DNA from: Aplysia californica | Taxonomy: Eukaryota > Mollusca > Gastropoda > Aplysiida > Aplysiidae | Assembly: GCF_000002075.1 (NCBI RefSeq) | Contig: NW_004797816.1 | Location: 258,380 to 322,379, forward strand | Length of the DNA stretch: 64,000 bases | Reading direction: 5' to 3' | Part shown: positions 38,209 through 50,325 of the stretch, in pieces | How the letters are laid out: every line of letters begins with the position of its first letter | How positions within the stretch are numbered: position 1 is the first letter of the stretch | Program-made: the position numbers and the translations under genes | The notes under the pieces: generated by a model | Told to the model about the DNA's origin: nothing | The model's input: only the letters and a program-made list of their open reading frames with translations | The model's database searches: none

Positions 38209-40487
38209 AGTGGTACGGGGTTTTACGGCGCTCGCAACTGCATAAGGTCATACGAACGCGCGAAACAAGTTGTTTTTTCTCAATAGCGTCAATATTACTA
38301 ATTAAAATGTTTAAAACGCAAAAATCGAGTGTAAATCGATTTTAAATTTAAAACAATTTTCTAAATAACACTTTAAAATTTCGAACAATCTATTTTATAA
38401 CTTCCCGTAAAGGCCAATGGCCTTCATAAATCTAATATTCTGTTGGGAACAACGAGGGAAAAATATCTTGTAATTTTTTGCATTTAAATTTAAAGTATTT
38501 CCTTCGGGTCTCTCCAAAGTCTAGACATTCGGTAAAATGTGTCTAATGGTAAAATCTATGTTGCATCCGACACAGAACGGTCTCATCTCCCTGAAGGAGG
38601 TACATTTTGTATTTGTGTGTTATATTATTAGGGCCGTGTGCCCAATGCGTAATTGGGTAAAAACATAGAGTTACCCCCGTTTAAACGTGCGCATAGTGTA
38701 CATCTATGAGTAAAAATGGCTTCGTCTCTTCTGGAGAGGCCCAAAGGATTTTGCGGTCCCAGTTTGGGTTTAATATTGTGAAGTTTTTGTTATTTGTTGG
38801 GTTCTTTTTTACGAAGGCTCTCCCACAGACAGGAGGGGTAATTTTTTACTTTATTTTTAGTCTGTGGGAGAGTGTTCGTTGTTGATCTCAACAGAAGGGA
38901 AAAGGATCTCTTCGCCAGGTCATCTACCTGCTCGTTTCCTCGGATGCCCAAATGGCTAGGTATCAATGCGAACACGATACGTTTCCCTGTTTCAGTCAAG
39001 GTGTGCATTTTTTGTTGTAGCCTAACTATTTTTGGGTGTTGGATTGTGTAGTTAGTGAGTGCGGTGATGCAAGACAGAGAGTCAGAAAGGAAAAGGAAAG
39101 ATTTGTCAGGAGAATTTTCTATGGAGTCCAGTGCATGTCACTCAATGGCAGTGGCCTCCGCAGAGAAAATTGAGGCTTCGGGATGGAGTCTCCTCTGGTG
39201 TGTACTGTTTGAAGATAGGGCTGCGGCGCCCACACCAGAGTTCTGTTTGGATCCATCTGTGAATACAAGCTCCGCACCGGAGTATTTTTCTATAAGTTTT
39301 TTGTATTCTACTTTAAATGTTTTGGTGTTTGTGCTTTCTTTGTTGTGTATGGTCAGATGTAAACCTACTTTTGCCTTGGTGAGGTGCCACGGAGGGAGGT
39401 CAGGGAAAAGAAATTGTTGGATGTCTTGTTTGGAAAATTTTATGTTTTTGAGGTCCTCAAGGACTCTGAGGCCGAAGGGTTCGATGAGGTTTGCGTTGTT
39501 TCGGAATTTGGTTATGGTTTCTGGGTTTGTTTGTTTTAAAAATGCAGTTGTGTGCTGGGTTCTCTGGTGTTGAGCTCTGTTTAATTGCATAATATTGTAG
39601 TGAGAGTTGTGTGCGTCTGAGTGTGAGTGATGGTATGTTTGCCTCGGCCTGGAGGCTCTCCACCGGAGAAGTGCAGAAAGCCCCCCGAGCGAGGCGGAGT
39701 CCTTGGATTTGCACTGGGTCAGGCATTTTTAGGATGTTTGGTTTTGCCGATCCGTAGACTTGACAGCCGTAGTCAAGCCTGGATCGGACAAGGGAGATTA
39801 TGTACAAGTGGAGAAGGTGTTCTGAGTCCCCGCCCCACTCCGGATACGATAGAATTGTCAAAGCGTTTAGCGCTTTCTGGCACCTCACACGAAGGTCTTT
39901 GATGTGTGGAATGAATGTAAGTTTTTTTGTCGAATATAAGGCCGAGGAAACGAGCCTGGTCCTGGACGGGAATCCTTTCCCGGTATAGTATCAAATCCGG
40001 CTGCAGTACACGTCTGCCTGATCGGCAGAAGTGTACTGCAACCGTCTTTGACGGAGAAAACTTGACACCGTTATTGTTTGCCCACTTTTCAAGTTTGTGC
40101 AGCTGAGTTTGCAGCTGGCTTTCCATAGATCTTAGTTGAGGGTTTTTCGAACGGCAGTATGTCAACGCATAACGAGCTGTCTATGCTTTTTTGGAGGGTT
40201 TTTACGATGGAATCTATTTTGATTTCAAATAGGGGAGGAGAAAGGATACTCCCCTGGGGAACTTCTTCCTTCTGTTGGTAGGGGTCTGAAAGGGAGGATC
40301 CTACACGAACCTGGAAGGAACGGTTCTTCGGGAAATTGCCAATGAAGGCATGGAGGTGACCACGTATGCCGAGTGCGTGCAGGTCTCTGAGAATGCCGTA
40401 CTTCCAGTTGTGTTGAAGGCTTTTTCTAGGTAAAAAAAGATGGCGATCATGTGGCCTCCTTCGGCAAACGTTTCGCTTAATTGTATT
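38209..40487 (-). mobile_element. Jockey-like LINE, 5'-truncated, decayed
   Basis: On the minus strand, parts of ORF2 in several broken frames: reverse transcriptase pieces from 40487 (LIQLSETFAEGG, IFFYLEKAFNTT), then KLEKWANNNGVKFSPSKTVA (about 40080-40020) and SLVRSRLDYGCQVYGSA, then RNase H with the first catalytic region LVFTDGSKQNSGVGAAALS and the last block FALIPSHLGIRGNEQVDDLA at about 38960-38900. The 3' UTR ends near 38216 with TTATGCAGTTGCGAG plus CGCCGTAAAA, shared with the SINE. Endonuclease and the start of the RT are missing; several frameshifts mean it is inactive. Confidence 0.88.
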
Positions 40488-41260
40488 AATAATGAACTAA
40501 ACGAGAGAAGCGCCAACTCACTCTTTATTGCATCAAGGCTTCATAAAGCGAGGACGACTCTGATTATAATTCCAAACATAACATTCAGCGTCTTTGTCAC
40601 TTGAACAGAAATTGGCTCCTTTCTAAATTAAATGAAAAACTGCCCAATGAAACCAAACTGTGCTTAGTTACTGCTTATTTCATTAGGCGTGTTAGCGCTT
40701 TACAAGTGTGCGGGTGCGCGTGTGTGTTTATCCATGTGTGCTGTAGTATCTATAGTAGGCGATAGTTCCACTACAAACTACAGACAATCTCAATAGCGAT
40801 CAACCCATTTGCCTCCTTCCTGTCTCTGTTCTCAACAGCGAAGATGGGCTCCTATTTAGATGCCCTGTCTTATGTTTGAGCTTTAGTAAGAGTTTTACGG
40901 CACTTGCAACACAATAAAGTCATACAAGTGCCGAAGATTAGAGGTGTTACAAGGGAGTAACAAACACAAAAAAGAAGGAGAGATTAGGACGACAGATGTT
41001 TGATAGGAAAGGAGCAAACCACACCAGAGCAACCGCCAACCGCCCACCTGTCTTATGTAGATAGAACTAACCATCCGAGTCTGCGTGGGGAGAACGGTGT
41101 TTATGTAATGGAAACTGTTGGTCTTTACTGTGTCTCTACTCTTGTTGCTTTGACTCGCCATCTAATTCATAAAACCTTTCTGGCGGAGCCTTTTCTTGTG
41201 AAGAGATGTCTGCCTTGTTGACAGTAAGGTGCCCAGAACGAAAATGCTGGTGCGCTTTCT
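40488..41260. repeat. ~770-bp direct repeat, copy 2
   Basis: Second copy of the 37434-38208 unit, same orientation, abutting the truncated 5' end of the LINE. It carries its own family B tail at 40878-41045. Confidence 0.9.
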
Positions 41261-42289
41261 CCTTAATCGTGGCCTTCACGTGAAAATTTCTATTGCACTA
41301 AACACTCTTTGATAAATTGAATTTGCTAAAGGTCGCAGTGGTGGAAAGCTTTACTTTTTTTTCTTCAAAACTGTAGTACTCTTTATCAAGCAGCTGCTTG
41401 CTATAATATAACTAAGTATAACATTGAAATCCAGGGAAGAGGTCTGCAGTTTCTTTTCCCAGTATATGTAGACTAGTAGTTTTCGGTTGTTCTGCAGCTT
41501 CCCCTGTGTGCAAAATGCGCGTCTAATTGTTATATTTCACTTTATAGGTTCTGTTCAGCGCAGTCCAAGAAACACTTTCAGAAGTGTCAGTTTTTCTTTT
41601 CTTACTGCATGACATAAAATACGTTATCTAGCACTGTAACAGACTATGACAACTGTGTATGTCATTATAATAGTTGTCTGTGTACACCCCATAGAGTACT
41701 ATAGTGTACATCTATGGTACACCCTTTAAAAAAATCATGCCGATGGCAGGTTCTCAAACCAAGGGCTCGTGCAAGCCTGGGCACTGTTTACATATTTCTC
41801 AAGGGTATTTACTTGCACTAGCATCAACATCAATACAGGAAAGCTATCTTGAATTTTTGTGTCTTGTACCCTTCAGAGAGTCAGATCTTCGGGGACTCAC
41901 ACACATACAAACAGGGAAGATCGCACCTCTACAGGTGGACGAGGTCTTACTTAATGTTGAATTGTCTTAGGATGCAAACGCATATGGCTTCACGCTCAGC
42001 ACGTTTTCAACTCTCCTTTTTGGGGAGGGAAAGTTTGAGTTGATTACACAAACGTACTGACTTTACATTCCTTTCTCTCTCGTGACTTAAAAAAATAACA
42101 ATGAAACTTTAATTTCTACTTTTCACTCCAACTTCTTTAGCAATGTCTACTCACTGCTTGTTGACGTAATTTCTGTTTGAATAATTGCCTTGTGATTTAT
42201 CAAAAAGTGCAGATCTCTTCTACACCGCTGCAATTAGTTAGTGCTTCTTCCATCTTGTCTGCTCAAGTTCTGAATCAAGTGTCTCAGTT
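41261..42289. other. Intergenic, nothing recognised
   Basis: No motif-bearing frame and no repeat boundary found. A CATCTATGGT/GTACACC word pair near 41670-41720 is the only local repetition. Confidence 0.4.
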
Positions 42290-42345
42290 TAGTTTTAGTA
42301 AGAGTTTTTATGGCGCTCGCAACTGCATAAGGTCATCAAGACGTG
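42290..42345 (-). repeat. LINE/SINE tail fragment
   Basis: TTTTAGTAAGAGTTTTTATGG, cut short here, continues GCGCTCGCAACTGCATAAGG, the antisense of the tail shared by the LINE at 38209 and the SINE at 16988. Confidence 0.7.
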
Positions 42346-42885
42346 TCTGTCTCAATATATACCAGATCTATATAGAGCCTACAAAAAGAAAGAAGTGAAC
42401 AACCCAAACAGTCAAAACATGAAGGTCAAGGTCAGCGTGTTTACAATTATTTTTTAATTGTCTATATTACAAAAATGGGCCTAAAAGTTAAAGTCTCGTG
42501 CTATTAGGTAATTTTCATTGCAAAATCCAAGTCTGAAGTAAAAAATACAATTTAATGCAATATTGATTAAAAAGAATTTCAGCTTTCTACATCTCGACTG
42601 GCATTTTTAGAATTCCCGCCCCTAGACCTCAGAATGACGATTTGCAGAGAGCAATTTTACAGCAGCGGTAAAATCAACATCGTGAAGGGCCGGCCGTGTG
42701 TAAGTGTGGGGATTGTCATATGAAATCGGTGCGACGCCGGATATATTATGTTAAAAAGAAAGCTTCCGTCACATCTGCAAGTTGGGTGACGTTAATGTGA
42801 AAACGTGGGGAACATGAAGCCAGAGCCTTTGCAGCCTTACAGGTTCATTGTAAAAAAGAGTGCACAAAAAAGTATTCTCTTTTTT

Positions 42886-43060
42886 AGTCAGAGTTTTAGA
42901 ATAATTGCAACACAATACAGTAATAAATCTAAGTGCTGAAGAGATGTTACAAGAGAGTCACAGACATAAAAAAGGAGAGATCAGGATGATAATATGTGTT
43001 TGATAGGAAAGAAAGAACAAACCACACAAGAGCACTTGCCAACCACCTGCTAAAAATATT
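42886..43060 (-). repeat. LINE 3'-tail repeat, family B, copy 6
   Basis: Shares CAACACAATA, GATGTTACAAGAGAGT and the CACTTGCCAACCACCTGCT head with the other family B copies. A worn second piece may follow at 43140-43220. Confidence 0.6.
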
Positions 43061-44154
43061 CATAGATTGTACTGAAAAAGTGTTTGAATTAGATTAGAGT
43101 AAAGAGAAGTACATTGACAAAAAATAATGTTCATATTTTGTCGGGAAGAACGCAAGACAGATAGAAGAAAAGGAACAGGACCAAGCAAAGGTGCCTTCCA
43201 ACCATCCACTAAAAATATTTAGATCAAAAGGTGAAACAACAAACAATATATGTTTAAATTTTAATCAGGTTTTACAAATTTTGCACCATTAACAAAACAA
43301 AGCGTAAATAAAATGACAAAAAAGCATAATTAAAGTGAACAAATAGGTCATTGCAGCTTTCCCCAAATACCAAAGAAAAACAAGGCTGAACAAAATAACA
43401 TACTCTTCAAACTTTTACCACAGAATGAGAGATGACACTTTGAGTACGCCAGCTGACAAATGCATAGCCATAAATTAAGAAACTGGTGAAGTTGGAATAA
43501 ACAAAACCATACGCTACACTTGCAATCACTGTTTCAACAGTTCAAAATATAGGCTACTTTCCTTGGTTACAATGATGCTACAAAAACATCAAAGCAAACA
43601 ATATCACAATGGTTAACCAGACACTCAGACGTGATAAAAGAAAACAATAAGATTGCATAAATACAAACACAGACGTGCACACATTGTCACCAATAACATT
43701 TACATTTCTAATAAATGTCCTCTTTTTATCAACTGATCAGGAAATCATAGACCAGCAATGAAGACATTATTTCTAAATAATATACAAATCAAACAAACTC
43801 AATAACATAGCTGGGTAAAAACATGTAAACATTTTCTGACACTGAACACCATTATTTTTTATAAAACACTTTACAAGAGTCATATACTAATTTTCAAGGA
43901 GAAACACTAAAATAATGCTGGTCATGCATTCTTTGTTCTACTTCATTTTCAAACAATAAAACAGATACTCTGTGTGGTTCCGATACAGGCGCTTGAAATA
44001 TTTGAAAGGCTGTAGAGCAGAAAAACAATTTTATGCATGTTTTCTCAGAATGTCAGAAGTTTTAAACAACATTGGTTTGCTACACTGTTCACAAGGCTGC
44101 TTCAAAATCGGCACTTTATCATGTCTGCGACAATGACATAATTTTTCCTTTTCT
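43061..44154. other. Intergenic, nothing recognised
   Basis: AT-rich sequence without a supported gene or repeat other than the worn tail piece at its start. Ends at the TTAA that opens the composite element. Confidence 0.4.
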
Positions 44155-44399
44155 TTAACTCTTTATCTGCTCGGAGCCGCACACTGCATGACTGCATTCA
44201 AGGATGCGCTAAAATGCGAATGTGAAACTTTCCGATAGGAAGTTATGATTTTATGTTTCCCCAACTTCTGTTCTACCATTTTCAAGCTTTTCTTAGTTTG
44301 TAGATCGCTTTCTATTGCATTTTTGTTGTTGACATTTCTAACATATTTCTAGCGTACACATCATTGGCTGAGTTTCCAACATGTTGGATCTCCCAAGTT

Positions 44400-46297
44400 C
44401 ATCTACTCGATTTTCGGGAATTCAAGCAGCGGAATTGATTCGAACTTGGATCCAAACACAAGATAATTCCAAGTTTGTGTGATTGCGAGGAAGAGTATGA
44501 GGCTGGGAATCAGAATATTGAAGAAGAAAGTGACAGTGATGGTGACAACCAATCTCCGCAAAAACGCGCTAGGGTTGACACGGACCTTCTGAATGATGAA
44601 AGTGATGAAGAGGAAGATCAAAGTGTGAGTTTTGGGTAAAGAGAGTCTAAGGGCAAGAAGAAGGAATAAGGGAAACAAAGCAAGCCTAAATCTAAATCTA
44701 GATCTAGCTCTAGACCTACAAGCAAACAAAGTTATGACGTGAGTGAGTGGGAATAAGTCAAAGCTGGCGAGACAACAAATTTCAGATTCGCCCCTGCTTT
44801 CACTGGGTCATGTGACAAACTGAATGAAGACTCTACACCTCTTGACTGTTTCAACTTGCTAGTCGATGATGAGGTGAAGAAAACAATGGTCAGCGACATC
44901 AATGGTTATGCTAAAGTGAAAATATAGAAAAGCACTCCAAACATTCAAGGCTGCACAAGTGGAAAGACCTCTCAGTTGCTGATCTGTTGAAATTCATAAT
45001 AGCAACACTTGTTCTGTATCAGTAACAGACCTAGTACTAGTATAGAAGATTACTGGTCATCAGCCCCAGATTTGTATTTTCCATTCTTGAACAAGGTAAT
45101 CAGTCGAGAGAAATTCAAACTGACCTACTCCATTATGCTTCACAGTGGAGATCCCTCTCCGATGGGAAGGAAAAAATCGAACCCTTCATAAATCTCCAGC
45201 TTAGGAAATGTCGTGCTGCCTTTTATCCATTTCAGGAGCTTAGTACAGAAGAAATGGTTCAAGGGTCGGTGGGCTTTCAAGCAGTTCAATGCTACAAAGC
45301 CAAAAAAGTACCACATAAAAACATTTGGACTTTGTGACGCTGCCACTGGGTATGTTTACAACATCCTAACATACTTCGGTGGCAATACCTCGTACAAGCC
45401 AGATATGAATGACGATAGTGGACAGGCAAAGAAAGTTTTTGAAACGCTTCTTCATGGCTTGGTCAAGGGTCATGCTATCTTTGCCAACTGTGTCTACACA
45501 ACACGAGAGTTGGTAGACCATTTCCTTGGGATGCAGATGTACTACACTGGTACCCTCAATACCAATCGTCGTGGGTTCTCAGAGCAAATAAAATCAACAA
45601 CTATTGCAGACAAGGAGAACAAATCATTTATGAACAAAACAAAGGAAATTCAGTGCGTATATATTCCGGGACGAAAGAGCAAAAAAACCCCCAACAAACA
45701 AAAACCCGTTGTCATTGTGTCCATCGATGCAAAAACGACCACAACACATGTGAAAGGCATAGAAAGGCGAGACGTTGTCTGCTCATACAATAGGCACATG
45801 AATGGCTGTGACCATTTAGAAACTATTATGGCATCCATAACAGGCATGCAAAAAAGTGGTGGCGAAAGCTCTACTTTTGGAATTTGGAAGTTGCGCAATA
45901 CAACGCATATGTGCTCTATGTACTTACACAACCAAAACTGGCTGACGGAAAAAAACAGAAAAAGATTGGGCTGAAACAGTTCAAGTTCAAGAGGCTTCTC
46001 ATCCGTGAACTATGTGATGCTGCAGCCATTCCAGTACCCACTACCAATGATGCCAATGAATGTGCTGAGCCCTCTGTCATACCAAACGGCAGACGAGAAG
46101 AAGAACCCACAGCGTTGGAACGTTTGACAGGCATGCACCTCCCTCTCTATGCAGCTGGTGACAGAGCTTGTAAAATGCGTTCCATCACTTTGGGAAAGAG
46201 AGTTCGTAGCCATTTTTACTGTTCTGGATGCACAGTAAAAACACTCCTGCATCCCAAGGAATGCTTTCATAGGTACCACACACAAAGGAACCTGTAA
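44400..46297 (+). pseudogene. Outer piggyBac transposase, decayed (PGBD-like)
   Basis: An acidic N-terminal stretch at about 44490-44640 is followed by pieces of the DDE_Tnp_1_7 core: DSTPLDCFNLLVDDE, then SIEDYWSSAPDLYFPFLNKV (about 45030-45100), then the ORF 45213-45974 with KGRWAFKQFNATKPKKYHIK and FGLCDAATGYVYNIL, and a C-terminal frame 45884-46297 ending in the zinc-ribbon tail HFYCSGCTVKTLLHPKECFH. At least three frame changes are present. Catalytic sites are worn: the second aspartate block reads IFANCVYTTREL where family members have D after A, and the first reads LSTEEMV where D is expected. It cannot encode an active enzyme. Confidence 0.88.
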
Positions 46298-46464
46298 ACT
46301 GTGCGGCAAAATACTGTACATAGCTTAGGGCCAAGATGACATTCTGTGTTTAGGTTGGCCCAGATCATTTTAAATTGCTTTATTATTAGTGTTGTAACTC
46401 AGTGTATATTAGAACTGGGAAAGTTTTCTTTAAATTTGCACTGAGATGCACTTGACATGTGTGC

Positions 46465-46562
46465 TTACTTTGCAATTCGCAATGGATTATGTCGCTGAAA
46501 TGGTCTCCTGGTGTTACTTTTCAATTCGCAATGGATTATGTCCCTGAAATTGCCTCCTGAGA
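46465..46562. repeat. 49-bp tandem duplication
   Basis: Two copies of TTACTTT(G/T)CAATTCGC followed by AATGGATTATGTC-CTGAAAT and TCCTG, at 46465-46513 and 46514-46562, in the 3' flank of the outer transposase. Confidence 0.85.
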
Positions 46563-47389
46563 TTTACCTGTCCTTGAACATAAGAGTGCTTTTTTTTCCC
46601 TTTTTCTGTTTTGAAAGTTAAAGTTCAACCATTTCTTTACATTTTCATGTTTTTTAACATGTGGTGCATGTTGTGCTAACCTTTTGTTGTAGTACCGGTA
46701 ATCAGAGTTTCTTCATGCGAAGTGGTCACTAAAAAATGTAGAGCATACGTGTGGCCGCCAGGGATTTTCAGTCTCAAGTCGCGCAGACTGCTTTCGAGAT
46801 ATCAGTTTCTAAAGTCAAAATATTGATATTTTATGGAAATTGAGTTTTTGCTTTCATTGCGTTCTTTGTCCATTTTTTTAATGCTCTGGTGAAATAAAAT
46901 ACAATGTGTGCTAAAAAAACGGGATATCAAGTTGGTTTTTGTTTTGTTTTACTGAACCCACCTCATAAGAATTTGCGGACAGTACTCTCGAAATGTACGC
47001 TAATTTCCTTCTGCCGATAGACCACAATGAACCTCATTTTGTTCAAAACATTCCATGCAATAAATATTGACTATTCGGTTTCTTTAGAAAGGTGATTTCT
47101 TGCAGTTTTTAACTGCAGGAAGTGTGCATGAATAGACACAACACAGAAGAGTGTAGATCCTACCTATAGCGTCGTTTCTGTTTCAGAGGCAAATACAAAT
47201 CAGTGTGTAATTTTTGGACGATTCTGGCGACTGGGAGAACCATTGTCAGAAATACTTTGCACAGTGAACAATAATTTACCCGGTGGACATATTGAGCACT
47301 GTTATTGTCCAAAAAATCAAGTGTTTTTTAAAGTTGTCTGTGACCACGCTGAAAATGTTCATTTTTCACTCATTTGGAACTCGATAAGA
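46563..47389. other. Outer element interior, non-coding
   Basis: AT-rich sequence after the outer transposase with no recognised coding region. A candidate AATAAA lies near 46893. Confidence 0.4.
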
Positions 47390-50325
47390 TGACGTCAGGT
47401 CGAGACGCAGGCCTAGATCTACCAACTGGATCGACACCAAACTGTTACTGTTATAGCACAACAGCCGAACAGATACAATTTCTGTTGTAGCAATGCAGAA
47501 GATAAAAAAGCATTACTTGAACATATTAACGAGTAGTTGTCACATGAGAGCTATGTGGAACACAGTGACAGTGACAAGGACTGTGACGAGGACACTGAGA
47601 ACAACCTAGATCTTGACAGGTCAGCTGAATCTGCTGCCACTGCCACTTCAGGACAACTTCTGATACAGGTAAATTCATTTTGAAGTGTACAGACCTAGGT
47701 CTAAATAATATGACTACTGCATTATGATTGTAAGATTAAAATGTTGGGAGGACTTCTGTGTAAAGAGCAACCACTCGGATACTTAATGGGATAAGGTCAG
47801 ATTTACTTTTAGGATTAGGGTTAAGGTTCAAGTTTAGGGATATGGTTAGGTTAAGTTAGGGTAAGAGTTAACTTATCTTAATTTATCCCTTCTTCCCCCA
47901 TGTCTATTGGAGTAGTCGCTCTTTACGGAAGTCCTTCCAACATTTTAATTAATGAGGACATCAGTTTTGGTTTTTCGTAATTGAGGCAACGATAAATTAG
48001 GTCATATTCGTTAGTTATCCTCAAGTAGAACCATCTACATCTAGAAAAGCTAGTAGACCTATCTATAATCTTTTACACTGTCAACAAATAAATCTATCTA
48101 AGTTTAGTAAATGAATAATCCCACTTGCCACTACTGTAATTTAAAAAAGGATGACTGAATTCAAACTAAAACTGGTTACACAATTAAAATCTAGATCTAA
48201 TTGAAATTTATGTCAAAACGTGTGTTCGGACGGTGTTGTAATTCTGCTAGCCAAAACAGTTGAATGCTACTTTTACTGTTCATACATCTAGATCAAGTTT
48301 AGTGGAAACTGTGTAACATATCTTGAGTTTATAGATGAGACACAAGGATAGCAATGAAGTAAGTATGTCTGGTGAGATCCAAGGTTAGTCTTCAACACGA
48401 ATCCTAAATTCAATTCTAGGACAAAGCGAAGAAAATCCTCCTTTTCTAAAACATACCTCAACTCAATACATCACAATAGATTGTAAAGCGCTTTGAACTT
48501 TATGGAGAAAAGTGTTGTGTAGATCTATGTATGCAATTCATAAAAGTTTTACCTTTAGTCGATACATCAACATGACTACTGCTTATCGAGTTGTAATGGC
48601 ACTTGGCTTGTGGCATAGTATTCCAGAATTTTGCTACTACCTTTCACCTTTGCCATAACTTAGAGCATTCTTTTCTGCTCTCTTCATCAGATGATAAAGA
48701 CGAAGAGCCCATGATCTTCACTCCCATTGAAAACCTGTCAAGCTTTCTCCCAGGAACTGGAACTAGACCAACGAATGAGACAGAGCTCACGTCACGAAAG
48801 AAGTCGGCGCAACTTGCTTGCAAGCGCAGCCTCTTTAATGGAAAACCGTGCAGTAAGTATATTCACGGACTACCACAGGATAAACTCACAGTGCTTTTGA
48901 AGTATTATAAATCTTCTGGCATTACACCCCGCGTTCACAAGAACACCAAAAGGCCCCCTCCAAACACACTGGCCTACAAGGATGTAGAGAGAATAGTGTT
49001 ATTTATCACCAACTATGCTGAGGCGCATGCCATTTCGCAACCTGGCCGCACCCCAAAACATTGGAACAGCAACCTCAAACTTCTACCAACGAACTGCACC
49101 AAGAAGATAGTGTACAATAAGTATGTAGCCTCATCGGCACCTGATCCGCGGGTTGCAAGCCTTACTCGGTTTCGGAACGTCTGGAAGAAAATCATGCCTT
49201 TTATCAGCACCATGCGGCCTGCTACAGGTCTTTGCTGGACTTGTCAAGAAGGAACTGCTCAGGTTGCAAGGTCTCAAGAAGGAACTGCTCAGGTTGCAAG
49301 GTCTCAAGAAGGAACTGCTCAGGTTGCAAGGTCTCAAGAAGGAACTGCTCAGGTTGCAAGGTCCAGAAACCTGTCAAAGGAGCAGAAATCTGATGCCCTG
49401 AGATCCATGGAACAACACTTGACAGACATCACAGCCGATCGCTCTTGTCTTAACAGTATTGTGGGCAAGTCTAAAGAAGCGTTTCAAGGAGAAAAAAGGA
49501 CCCTGGGCAAAAACCAAATATGTTCACATGACATGACCATGCACTACAGCTTTGAATTTTCAGAGCAGGTGCATTTTCCTTCAGACCCCCTCCAGCCAGG
49601 ACTCATCAATTTTAAGACACCACAGAAATGTGGCCTATTCGGGATTTGTTGCGAGGCAGCTTCGCAGCAGGTCAACTACCTGATTCATGAATCTGTGTGT
49701 GTTGGAAAAGGGGCAAATTGTGTCATCTCCCTACTCCATAATTTTTTTTAGTTCTACGGTTTGGGGGAGAAGCACCCCCATCTGCATGCAGACAACTGCT
49801 CAGGCCAAAATAAAAATTCGGCTGTGATGCAATACCTCATGTGGCGTGTGCTGACTGGCCGTCATGACTCTATTATCATTTCTTTTTTGATTACAGGCCA
49901 CACGAAGTTCAGCCCCAATGGCTGTTTTTGGACTTGTAAAGCTCTTGTATTGCAGAACGAAAGTGAACAGCCTACAGCGCATTGCTAAAGTTGTGGAGGA
50001 ATCGTCAGTGGTTAACACAGCCCAGTTCGTCAGAACCGGACCGAACAATGTGAACATCATTTCATACAAATGGGACTCATTTCTGGACAAGTACTCCAAA
50101 AAAGTAAACAACATCAAGTCTTTCCAGCATATGACAATCAGTGACACATCTGGTACCATGGCACTCAAACCTCTCACCAGCTCTGAGCCAGTGTTGCAGC
50201 ACCCTTTGAAACGTGACACTGAGATTGACCCCACCCTCCTTCCCCCCTTCTTACAGCCACAGGGACTTGACAAGAAAAGACAGGACGATCTGTTCAAGGA
50301 GATTAGATGTTTCGTTAGGATTCTT
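47390..50325 (+). pseudogene. DUF7869-type gene, broken, inside the composite
   Basis: A likely first exon at about 47460-47669 carries an acidic stretch (HSDSDKDCDEDTENNLDLDR) and ends at CAG|GTAAAT. The main part follows an acceptor at 48690 and runs 48691-50325: LPQDKLTVLLKYYKSSGITP, HAISQPGRTPKHWNSN, a CWTCQ motif, then HLHADNCSGQNKNSAVMQYL and WRVLTGRHDSIIISFLITGH, followed in another frame by RIAKVVEESSVVNTAQFV and PPFLQPQGLDKKRQDDLFKE. This order matches the DUF7869 family, repeat-like proteins common in molluscs and cnidarians; function unknown. A TAG at 49749-49751 and a frameshift near 49920 break it, and the inner piggyBac at 50326 cuts off the end. The D-N-C-x-G-Q block resembles a transposase/RNase H active site, but that is inference. 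Confidence 0.72.
49245..49364 (+). repeat. In-frame 30-bp tandem repeat, four copies, in the DUF7869-type gene
   Basis: Four copies of CAAGAAGGAACTGCTCAGGT plus TGCAAGGTCT, encoding QEGTAQVARS each time; only the last base of the last copy differs. Relatives normally have a single short stretch here. Confidence 0.95.

Noticed and set aside
39055-39902. Plus-strand frames of 172 and 91 codons
   Set aside because: Antisense shadows of the minus-strand LINE, whose RNase H and reverse transcriptase motifs are recognisable.
45213-45974. Outer piggyBac frame of 253 codons as a functional gene
   Set aside because: Catalytic positions are altered and both ends of the protein lie in other frames.
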